Part shown: positions 49,931 through 64,000 of the stretch, one piece after another
How the letters are laid out: each line of letters starts with the position of its first letter
How positions within the stretch are numbered: position 1 is the stretch's first letter
Assembly (NCBI GenBank): GCA_023159155.1
Contig: JAJNNX010000005.1
Location: forward strand, 1,674,001 to 1,738,000
Direction: 5' to 3'
DNA length: 64,000 nucleotides
Source: Ustulina deusta
Taxonomy: Eukaryota; Ascomycota; Sordariomycetes; Xylariales; Xylariaceae
Translations under genes and position numbers: made by a program
Notes under the pieces: generated by a model
The model's database searches: none
Seen by the model: only the letters and a program-made list of their open reading frames with translations
Told to the model about the DNA's origin: nothing

Positions 49931-52924
49931 TGTACATTAGATGGGACTAGACACATGATAGTCACATCTCAACACCAGACCGGTCGTGCGGGATGATGGC
50001 TCTTTTATTGATTTGATGGTTATTATCAAATGCTCCTCGTATCAGAGCTGATGGCTCCTTTGCCGCCTTGTGTAACCACCCACTACTATGGATATAAGCC
50101 GTACTGTCACTCAAGCGCCCGTCGTTGTGTACCATCTCACGAGAGCCTGGTAGGAATCCGTGGCCATAAGCTCAGATCACGAGGTGTCATGCAAATAGCT
50201 AGGACTAAGACGGGTTAAATAAGCGAAAGCTGCATGCATGCAGAATAGTTGAACCTCCGGTGTCGCCGGCAGGCAGACAGAAGAACGATCAGGGAGACGT
50301 CGACGAAGACGAAGAGAGAGAAGGATGAGTGAGAGGGACACGAAACTCGGCGTCCCGAGACTCTGGGCGCTAATAATATCGGGGGCGCTGTCGGGCTTGG
50401 CTCGTTGTTTGGTTGAGAGCCGGGCTAGAACATCTGGATACAGCGATCGGAGAACCCGCTGCAAGATGCACGCAGGCAAGCATAGATTGTGCAATTTTCT
50501 TCCTGCTAGGCCCGCAAATTTTGGTTTCCATGCAACATGAAGCGCGATTAAGTTATTATTTTTTAAATTTTTTTTATAGTCTTACTCAATTCCCTCCTCT
50601 CAGCTTGCATCTTAGCCCCACGTGAATCGAGCGATGAACGCGACACACCGAGGAGGAGTTTGAATCGGCAACTGGAAAGCTTGAGATAGGTAGGCAGGTA
50701 GTGCGGGGTGCCGCATCGACCGACCTCAGGTCAATCGGTGTCCCAGTGGCATGTTGTTGTGTCGTGATTGAGTGGATGAGCCGATGCCCGTGCGACATCT
50801 GTACAGTCCCTCACCACATTGGCCCCACACAGCGCATTGTGAGAATGAATAGGTACCTCGGTGATAGTGCACCTGAACCTATCTACCGACTTACCTACCT
50901 CCATAGGTTATCATATATTAGGATGAACTAACTCTTAGTGGTGTCGCATCACACGGTTGGTATAAAATAGACTGGCTAATGGATTTTGAATCGCTGGCCT
51001 ATTTTTTCTCCCCGAGAGCTTGGACTTAGGGAATGGGAGGGCTTATTTACGCGGCTGGACTTGCTTGATAGAGGAAATGATCAGGATGCTGATTAACTCT
51101 CTTCTCGGTATTACTTACTTATCACCGAATGCTGGGGAAATGTCAGCTCCGTCTCTCCTTTCCGTCTGCTTAGGCACGTGGCGATGCATCAGACCAAAGG
51201 GTAGCGGCGGAATAAAGTCAAACCTCGGGGCATGCCGAATGCTCTAATCATTTTTTCCATCTAAACAAATTGGCCAAGTTGAGTAAGTAGTATGATTAAT
51301 GACACGGTGAAAGCAGAAGCCCGGAGAAATAGAGTTTGTTCGAAGCGAATGTTCCCCGTTGCGCACAAGCGCGACAGCAAGCGATTGGCTACGGCTTTAC
51401 CTAGGTATGTGCACTATGGTAGAGACCAGTGGAATGACCTAGTACACCCGAGACCCTCTATCGGACACCGGCGATCTGGGCAAGGTCGTGTCCCCGCTGT
51501 CACGGAGCTGAGCATTTCAGCATTGATTGCTCGTGAGAAGGTAGGTACTTGTCATGCAGCCTTTATTTTATGGTTACATTCACAAAAGAGAAAAAGGGCT
51601 ACCTAGGTGTAGGCGGGTGTAGCATGCCCTAGTGCATTCTAAAAACAACCATGTATTAGGTAAGATAGCTAGATTTTTACCGTAAAGTTGCACATTGTAT
51701 ACTACTAGATAGACTGCATTCATCCGATCTAAGTATACCAACGTCTACCTACCTATACGAATTCTTACCACTAACCCTTGATCCGAAGTACTTGGATTTG
51801 AATACCTTCCTTACCTGTGACAATGCATTCTATAAACACCAAATAAGTCTTACAGGTAGATCGGGTGGGTAGCTTGGGGAGCTAGGTGAGTATTGACTGG
51901 CCGGGAAAGGTCTCGCCCTGCCTAGACTTGTGTGTTTTGCAGTCCCAACCATATGAAATGTGTACCTGCGACAGTATGGCTGCAAGAACTCCACGAAGGG
52001 CCGAGTCCAGCCAGGGCTTGGCATAGATACACGAGAGTAGCTACTGTGTTGTGTTGTCTGTACTAGTGTCTAGGTCTACCTATAGGTAGGTCGTGTCCAG
52101 CTGACAGCTGTACCTACGTATACTGCGGACTCCCAGCAGGCCGCCAAGTAACGTAGTTATCTGTCTTCTTTCGGGAAATGCCCCACCGGAAAATCTTTAC
52201 ACAACCTACACTACGTCCTCCCTCTAACCTCAAGGAGACAGTGCAGCCTGCTCATCCTACGTCATCCTACGTCAAACATCTGGCACCCCAGGCTCCAAAA
52301 GTAGAGCCACTCTTCTCGAAGTTCATACTTACAACCCACTGCAGGCAGATCGGGTGTTCTTCCCACACCCCCAGCCCTACCATCAGCCGTCTTGCAAGTT
52401 AAACTGCAGTTTGTTGGATGACGAGCGCAAGGGCCAGGGTTCCACGATATGATAGGTACCTCTCTGTTGCTTTGCACAAATGCCAAAGTACCATTGCGAA
52501 GCGCTTACCTGCCTGGGTACCTACCTAGCTATGAAAGCACTGCTGCGGCTCGAGCGAGCTACGAGAGTCATTCATTATGGAGACCAAAGAAAGACCTCGA
52601 CGGAGAGACTGGCTGACCCTCACCTGACCAATGGGTTTTCCATTGTCTCCGGATTTCTTCTTTTAACTAAAGTTCATGATTACCAACAGCGGCCGACACT
52701 CTCTTTTGCATAATTATTAGCAAGTTGCCTAGAATAGATAAAAAGTGAGGGAGGGGCCAAGAGGCGCTTCAATCCAGCTTGCCCGTTTCTCTCTCCTACC
52801 ACCGCCCACACGCTACATACACTACATCCACACCACTCCCGAGGTATATCTATAAGGTATACGTCTTCCCCGAAGTGGGTACTGAATCTACCTAACATCT
52901 ATACATCTATACCTACATCTACAC

Positions 52925-53011
52925 ATGCAGGCTATATGTAGCACAGCATCTGTCAACTTATATACATCCACCATCCTACGTCAGGTACTTCCCACCTTCA
53001 CACACTTATAG
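52925..53011 (+). other. Possible upstream ORF of 28 codons before the Rpn4-like gene
   Basis: The ATG at 52925 opens a complete frame ending with TAG at 53009-53011, 192 nt before the main ATG. It is meaningful only if the transcript starts upstream of 52925, which is unknown. Confidence 0.25.
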
Positions 53012-53203
53012 ACCAAGTCAAACCACACGGAACAGTAGTACCATACAGTACCATCCCTCTTTTGAACTATATCTAGGGTCGTTCGCCACCTCTCATCATC
53101 ATTGTTCTTCCTCCCACCCCGCATAACCCTGACAAATCTCTGTCATCAGCTACTCACTACACCCTGCCTCGACTTTCGTAATCACTGCATCTAGTCACCC
53201 GTT

Positions 53204-55333
53204 ATGATGCTTGCGCATAATACATATCCTTTCTACCACGGACAACAACAAGAACAACAACCACATCAACTACAACTGCAACATCATCACCAACAACACA
53301 ACCAACAGCAACAACAACAGTTTCAACAACAACAACAAGGCCACTTTGCTCCCTCGAATCCAGCTGCTTTCTCCGCCACACTCGATAACATACCCACCGC
53401 CGCCGCCGCCTTTGCCGCCACACGGCGCTATCACCATAGGCGGCCCGCCACTTCGAGCAGACAGAGCGTAAACTCGATGTCCCCGAACTCGTGGATGTTA
53501 CACGGCCAGCACACTCCGAGACAGTCCCAGCAATTTGGCCACCAGCGAGACTCTTCTTTGTCGTCGGTGGGTTCCAACCCATCCGCGTCGCCATATAATG
53601 CCAATGTCACGAACCCACAGATTGCCGTCACCGACGCTGTTGTGGATGGTCTGCACGATATTACTGGTGCTGGTGACAACCACTATACATTTGGCATGAC
53701 GAAATCCATGACCATACCCAGCAGCTTTTACACCAGTACGATAAGTCCCTTCAATAGTAGCCATGGTGGCGGGGGAACGAGTGGTCATCACGTAATGGGA
53801 GACATGACCACAGCTGATGGGCTGCCTGCTCTAACGGGAACACAACAGCAGAGGCAGGGGGGTTTGGTACCCGCCCCAGACATGCCGGCATCTGGTTTGC
53901 TGTCGAGATCCCGTCCTGTGTCGGTGGCGAGTTCGATAGGGGGTGACTCACCAGCGACACCGCCCATTCACGACCACGAGGACGAGCAAAGAAGGCCTAA
54001 GAATGGTGAGGGACCCGATTCTCCGGTTCTATTCCCTCTCGACTCAGACTTAGAATACGTCAATGATTGCTTACACTTCCGTTTCGATGATATAGCTTAT
54101 GCGAACGGTGTCAACACGCCCAAGCTCGATCGCACCATGACGGATGTATATGGCGACGAGCTCTACAGCCCGAACTTCACCATAACTTCGGCGTCTCCGC
54201 CTCCGCAAACCCACATGGTCATGTCGCCGCCCAGCGACCTGTTCACGCAGAGGGTGCAAGCCGCGAACAGTCAACATTTCCTCGCTACCCAGTCCCCAGT
54301 GTCGAACGATTCGGGAGCTCAATCTCCATTCTGCCAGGGCTCGCCGTATGCTTCAACAGTAAACGAGTTTCCCAAGGTGGGCACGAATCGAGTGCGTCTG
54401 GAATCAGCCCAGCAACTTCGAGAGAGGAGAAAAGCTGAGGAGGATGCGCAGCAACTGCAGCGGCAGATGGCGCGACACACCCAGCAAGGGCAGCAGCAGC
54501 AACAGAGCACGCCAACCACGATCTCCCCAAAGGATGCTGTGTTGGAGTTCAACGAAGCAGACGCGGACTCGAATTTTCCATTGTTCCCGCCACAGGAGAC
54601 CAACACGTACGGCTTGGGGCAAAACAATGCGAGCGGAGATATGAGCAGGGCGGCATCACGACAATCGGCGTCACCATTCCAATCTATATCTACGACGCCG
54701 GTGCAGAGCAGCTTCAATTTCTCTATGCCGTCTAACGTTCAACTTGCGCACCAGTATCCGTTCATCCCTCGACAACAATCACAGCAGCAGCAGCAGCGCC
54801 AGCCACAATTGACACCATCGGTGCCGACGTTTTCACGCATGAGTTCCGCAGAGGCAAGCAATACAGATGGCGGTAACAGCACCGTTGGGCCTGTGCAGAG
54901 GCCGGATAGGACAGCTGCAGACAGCGGCACTTACACCTGTACTTACCATGGCTGTACGCTACGGTTCGACACACCAGCGCTGCTTCAAAAGCACAAACGA
55001 GAAGGGCATCGACAAGCTAGTACACTGAATCACCTCCGGAGCCCGGCCATCAGTGGACAAGTGGCAAGCAGCGTGGCCAGCAGCCAGGCGGGGCCGCACA
55101 GGTGCGACAGGGTCAACCCGAGCACAGGGAAGCCCTGCAACACGGTGTTCTCCAGGCCCTACGATTTGACAAGACACGAAGATACCATACATAACGCAAA
55201 AAAACAAAAGGTGCGATGCGGGCTCTGCACGGAAGAGAAGCTCTTCAGCCGGGCAGACGCACTTACGAGACACTACCGCGTATGTCACCCTGACGTCGAC
55301 GTCCCTGGCAAGCACCGTCGACGAGGCGTGTAG
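53204..55333 (+). CDS. rpn4: Rpn4-like C2H2 transcription factor, proteasome gene regulator
   Basis: Single exon of 709 residues. The N-terminus has Gln- and His-rich tracts from CAA/CAG repeats (residues about 14-45), followed by Ser-, Pro- and Gln-rich sequence with a second Gln tract near 525. Three C-terminal zinc fingers: YTCTYHGCTLRF (about 576-601); the long-spaced finger CDRVNPSTGKPCNTVFSRPY, which continues DLTRHEDTIH (about 633-662); and CGLCTEEKLFSRADALTRHY (about 672-695). The finger with CxxxNPxTGxPC and FSRxYDLTRH is, as I recall it, the hallmark of yeast Rpn4, which activates proteasome genes and is itself rapidly degraded. Equivalence is inferred from this region alone; the rest is divergent. 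The acidic patches at about 255-300 could serve as activation domain or degron. Confidence 0.8.
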   Translation: MMLAHNTYPFYHGQQQEQQPHQLQLQHHHQQHNQQQQQQFQQQQQGHFAPSNPAAFSATLDNIPTAAAAFAATRRYHHRRPATSSRQSVNSMSPNSWMLHGQHTPRQSQQFGHQRDSSLSSVGSNPSASPYNANVTNPQIAVTDAVVDGLHDITGAGDNHYTFGMTKSMTIPSSFYTSTISPFNSSHGGGGTSGHHVMGDMTTADGLPALTGTQQQRQGGLVPAPDMPASGLLSRSRPVSVASSIGGDSPATPPIHDHEDEQRRPKNGEGPDSPVLFPLDSDLEYVNDCLHFRFDDIAYANGVNTPKLDRTMTDVYGDELYSPNFTITSASPPPQTHMVMSPPSDLFTQRVQAANSQHFLATQSPVSNDSGAQSPFCQGSPYASTVNEFPKVGTNRVRLESAQQLRERRKAEEDAQQLQRQMARHTQQGQQQQQSTPTTISPKDAVLEFNEADADSNFPLFPPQETNTYGLGQNNASGDMSRAASRQSASPFQSISTTPVQSSFNFSMPSNVQLAHQYPFIPRQQSQQQQQRQPQLTPSVPTFSRMSSAEASNTDGGNSTVGPVQRPDRTAADSGTYTCTYHGCTLRFDTPALLQKHKREGHRQASTLNHLRSPAISGQVASSVASSQAGPHRCDRVNPSTGKPCNTVFSRPYDLTRHEDTIHNAKKQKVRCGLCTEEKLFSRADALTRHYRVCHPDVDVPGKHRRRGV

Positions 55334-58181
55334 AGTGCAGAGGGACGACATACCATTCGAGCACCACGTGTCCATTCCAAGGCTCTGCGTGGCATCGGGC
55401 GTCCTCCCGCGCGCGATGCTACGATGCTACGATATGGCGATGCTGATTGTCGTCAGTTACACTCGCGTTGCGCCGCGCCACGCCACGCCACGTCGTGCTA
55501 TCACATCATGTTGCTGCATCGATGGTGGTAGAAGATTCGAAGGCTTGCGATGCGATGCGTCGACGCTCGGACCAACGACTAGATGAATTTCCGAGGGACC
55601 ACATGATCGATCGACCTTTTCCCTCGAAAAATCAGGGTCCAGCGTCAATAGCTCATGCAGGGTCTTGTGGGGGCGTTCCCTGTTTGGAGGGGTCGTCCGC
55701 TGCAGAACCCGATGGCTGTGCGCGGTTCCTCAGTACATGGTGCTGGGCAGACTCGGTACCCCTAAACCGCCAGACCACTAAACCACTCTGGGCCTAATGC
55801 CGAGACTGGCTCTCCGGTTTTTTCACCAAAATCGAGTGTGCCAATTGGCCAGCCATGTCATGTCATGCTTATGACGTCGACGCTCCCTCCGAATGCATCA
55901 TCCCGACTTGCCATTACGTCATGGTGCGCTTCGTCCCCTGCTCTCGCCAGACCGGCTTGACGACATGCCATTGTCCATCCTATCCCATCATCTCGTCACA
56001 ATCCTCCCCTCCTCCCCTCCTTTCCGCACTTGGACACAGACAAATGCGCCAACTTTTCGCCGGTTTGCTCCTGTCTCGCCTCGACGACCTTCATTACTGG
56101 AATGGCTCAGGTTGCGACCAAGTCCCGCTTCTCGTTTCTTCATACGACATGCAGGATTGGGGGGGTGTCGTTAAAACATGATACATTATGCATGAATCAG
56201 GATTCTTTGCATGTACCCTTCCTTCCGTTTTTCTACTATTCTTTCTTTTCTTGCCCTCTTCTTCTACGTCATGGTTGGGGGCGTAATGGGGTCTAAGGTG
56301 TTGGTCAACCGGGAATAGACGCTTGCCTCTCTTCCTCGTATTGGCGGGCACCTTTTTATTTATTTTTATTTTTATTCTTATTCGTCTTGTAATTGTACTA
56401 TTCTCCTACCAGCTGTATTTTTGTTTTTCCGATTCTTATTGGTAGAGCCATTTGATTTTTTCTCCTTTACGAGGCACACTAAGCCCCGGACGTTTATCCG
56501 ACTTACGACTCGCCATAAATTTATTAGACGATGGGACGAATTTATTATCATTTACGACAGAGGGGGGAAACAAACTGTACGATATGATACCCAACCATAG
56601 ACGGGCAGGGTCCCAACGCTGATGAAAAGGCTGGCCCCTTCATGGGGCCGTGGATTATGGTGTATGATAAACTGGGACGAAGTGATTAATTGGGTTAGAC
56701 GGTTTCAAAACTATTGGATTTAGCTATATTCCCTTCTGTTTGGATATTTATCTATCTCGAAGAATGGTGGTGAAAAGCGGAATACAAAATGAAGAATGCA
56801 TTATGACATATTCGGACAACTAAAAATATACTAAATGTGCTTGGTTCACTTATCGATGCGGTGCGTCTGATCGGCTGATTGTTTAACTTGAGTCGTCTTA
56901 TTGTGTGTCGTTGATCCGATTGATATGTGGTCCATGGAATAAGCGCTTTGCGCCCCGGGGCGGGGGGCGAAGGTCTGGGCTGGGCTGCACGGAATATGTC
57001 ATAGGCGAAGGCTTCGATACGGGGCGCTGGGGAAAGCCCCGTGTCGGTTGGGAGCCTTGGATAATCAATTAAATTAATCAATTAATTGATTGGGTGTGCG
57101 GTACCCAATTGACATGATCGCATTCACACGGTCATGCTTTCTTTTCCTGGGTAATGGATGCGTTTAGATGTTCCTGCTGCACGGCGGAGGGAGCCCACTG
57201 GCGTTGGTGATCCGAGCCAAAATAAGTATAGATAACGGTGGGTAGATATGATTGATGTATATCAGATGTATTACACTTGGTTCATTCCTCGAGGAAGCTC
57301 CTTCGAGGAAATGCCGCTGTGAAGAAGGCGTCTCGTGACACTTATGTAACCTAATGCGTGTCGACTGACGAGGCTAGAGGTAGGGAGATGGGTAATTGTC
57401 GAGAAGGTGAGTGGGGATAATAAATAGATAGTGTGGATATTAGAATCGCCGGGTTGGAGCGTCGCGGTTGTGTCATCGTGGGAAAGGTGGAAGCCGGTCC
57501 GGAAGCGAGTCGGGGCCGAACACCCGGACTGTACACTATGCGTCTCGAGAGGTCGGATGGGTGTGTGGGACGGTCAAGAGAGCCCCGAGATGGCTTCTTG
57601 TGAGGGCTTGGGAAGAGTGAGAGATCTAACGAGTGTTTCTGCTTGATTTTTATATATGAGGTGAATAGCAAATAATGGCAGCGGAAGTAGATTAGTAGGT
57701 GTCTTTGGTATATTCAATTTCTAGACGGGTTATGTATTGGTCACTATGTGTAGTAAAGTACTCGTGATCTTGATATTTATCATTGAGTCTTGCTCAACTG
57801 AGTATTGACCACCTAGACAAGATACTCGGTAGAGACCTCAGTAGAGACAGGGCTGCTTTCTCGGCGATTCACCAAGGTTTCAAAGGGGAAGTTCTGAAAG
57901 GTCATCAGTTTGAAGATAAACATCCTCGAAAATTTGCAATGCTCGGGGTATTCCGTGAGACGAATTGTAACGTTTCAGATACAAGCGTTTTATATTTTCT
58001 GTCTATCTTCAACAAATTTCCCCCTCCTTTAATCTTGCAGCCTATATTTCTGATCTCCTTCCCTAGAATTTTTTAGACGGCCTGAAATCTCGAGATAGAT
58101 GGGTAGGAAAGTATTTGGGGGGGGGGGGGGGGGGAATTCACTACTCGCGCATGTTTCATGTGTCTCCGACGTTGGGTTCTG
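55334..58181. other. Convergent intergenic region between the Rpn4-like gene and aro1
   Basis: 2.8 kb with two 3' ends and no supported gene. Contains AT-rich words near 56360-56400, an AATTAATCAATTAATTGATT stretch at about 57067-57090 and the G18 run. ORFs at 55335-56351 overlap on both strands without family resemblance. Confidence 0.5.
58117..58134. repeat. G18 homopolymer 48 bp past the aro1 stop
   Basis: Eighteen G on the plus strand, hence C18 in the aro1 transcript if its 3' UTR extends that far. Such runs are prone to length change and sequencing error. Confidence 0.85.
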
Positions 58182-63173
<4,992 letters not shown>

Positions 63174-63194
63174 TCACTCGCTATTACAATGCAG

Positions 63195-63209
63195 CGACTC
63201 AGCGAGTCG
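63195..63209. promoter_or_regulatory. Inverted half-sites CGACTC-AGC-GAGTCG
   Basis: Six-bp inverted repeat with 3-bp spacer, 196 bp upstream of the aro1 ATG. It contains GACTCA, one base from the Gcn4/CPC1 consensus TGACTCA. Confidence 0.4.
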
Positions 63210-63885
63210 ATCCTGACGAGCCCTGCTTGCCTAGTCTAGTAGTTCCTTCGTCTGTGTTAGCATGCTGGAGAAATCGGGACTGGGCCTGGCGACAGGAATG
63301 GTGTCCGACTTCTTCTGGCGGTTCAATGGTTGGTTGGTGGTGTTCAGGGCATCCGAATGCCCCCCCCCCGAAAAATATAAAATATGCGTCACTCTCATCT
63401 CTGTGCTGTGTGAATTTTGCCTGGTCTTGCGACTTCGGAGCTCAGAGCTAACTCCAGCCCATTGGCCAATCAACAGGGCACATTAGGCAGATGGACCTAC
63501 ATTTGGTATAGTCCTTATTGGGTCTTACCTACTAGTATATACAGCCAAAAATAGGACCGGGTTACCTGGAGCACTGGACGGCCATCCGTATCAGGTACCT
63601 ACATGTCCGCTACATTACCTAGGTATACCTAGTGGGCAACGCTGATGGTCCCCCACCGATGTCCGTCGTCAATATAGGTGCCTAAGGTAGGGGGCTATCG
63701 TCGAATTGGGTTTGTACACCTACTTACATCCCCCAGGTATGTACTTACTTAAAAGGTAGGTTCCATGTACATGTAGGCAGGTACTTCAGCAGTTCCCGAA
63801 CGAAATGTGCAAGCCGAAAACATTGCATCTTCCATCTCTACTAGTCTAGGTATTTTTCTTGTAGTTCAGCTCAGACATGGCCGGT

Positions 63886-63892
63886 TGACTCA
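63886..63892. promoter_or_regulatory. Exact TGACTCA (Gcn4/CPC1 site)
   Basis: Consensus heptamer flanked by GCCGG and GCCGGC, 887 bp upstream of the aro1 ATG. Fungal aro1 genes are known targets of cross-pathway (general amino acid) control. The distance is long for such a site. Confidence 0.4.
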
Positions 63893-64000
63893 GCCGGCAA
63901 GCCACACCACATGTAGGTACACTCGACCTACACCTCACTCAATTGGGTGCCTACATCTCGCGATATGGCTTGGCCATGCGCCGTGTCTTCTGTGCACACC

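Overview
The window is nuclear DNA of a filamentous ascomycete (Pezizomycotina, most likely Sordariomycetes). The evidence is short GT-AG introns of 55-175 nt with fungal donor and branch signals, a divergent histone H3/H4 pair with intron-containing genes, a pentafunctional AROM gene, and fungal-type Atg18, Pps1 and Rpn4-like proteins. Species cannot be read from the sequence. Eleven genes are well supported. All carry intact reading frames once introns are removed, and I checked that exon lengths sum to whole codons.

Layout from left to right: atg18 (+) at 25-1556; pps1 phosphatase (-) at 3015-5264; DDHD-domain phospholipase (+) at 8121-11516; a gene-poor stretch to 21070; a C2H2 transcription factor (-) at 21071-22381; another gene-poor stretch to 28122; then a dense housekeeping block of rad3/XPD (+) at 28123-30602, prp3 (-) at 30856-32441 and the RNA polymerase I large subunit (+) at 33127-38329; histone H3 (-) at 40788-41435 and H4 (+) at 43405-43859; a 9.3 kb gene-poor stretch; an Rpn4-like zinc-finger regulator (+) at 53204-55333; and aro1/AROM (-) at 58182-62999.

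The genes are functionally mixed: autophagy, signalling, lipid hydrolysis, TFIIH repair and transcription, splicing, rRNA synthesis, chromatin, proteasome control and aromatic amino acid synthesis. This is ordinary eukaryotic gene order, not a cluster or a single system. Two neighbour relationships are likely functional. H3 and H4 diverge and share promoter words. prp3 and the Pol I subunit gene diverge from one 685 bp region.

The gene-poor stretches hold TACCTAGGTA-type palindromes, microsatellites, a G-quadruplex motif, a possible Pol III unit with A box, B box and T run, a probable fossil of a retrotransposon RNase H domain, and a hydrophobic coding-like island that I could not resolve. 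I saw no CRISPR array, intact transposon, clear tRNA or rRNA gene, or secondary-metabolite cluster. No previously undescribed system is demonstrable from the sequence alone. The best leads are the coding-like island, the Pol III-like unit and the splice-controlled C-termini.
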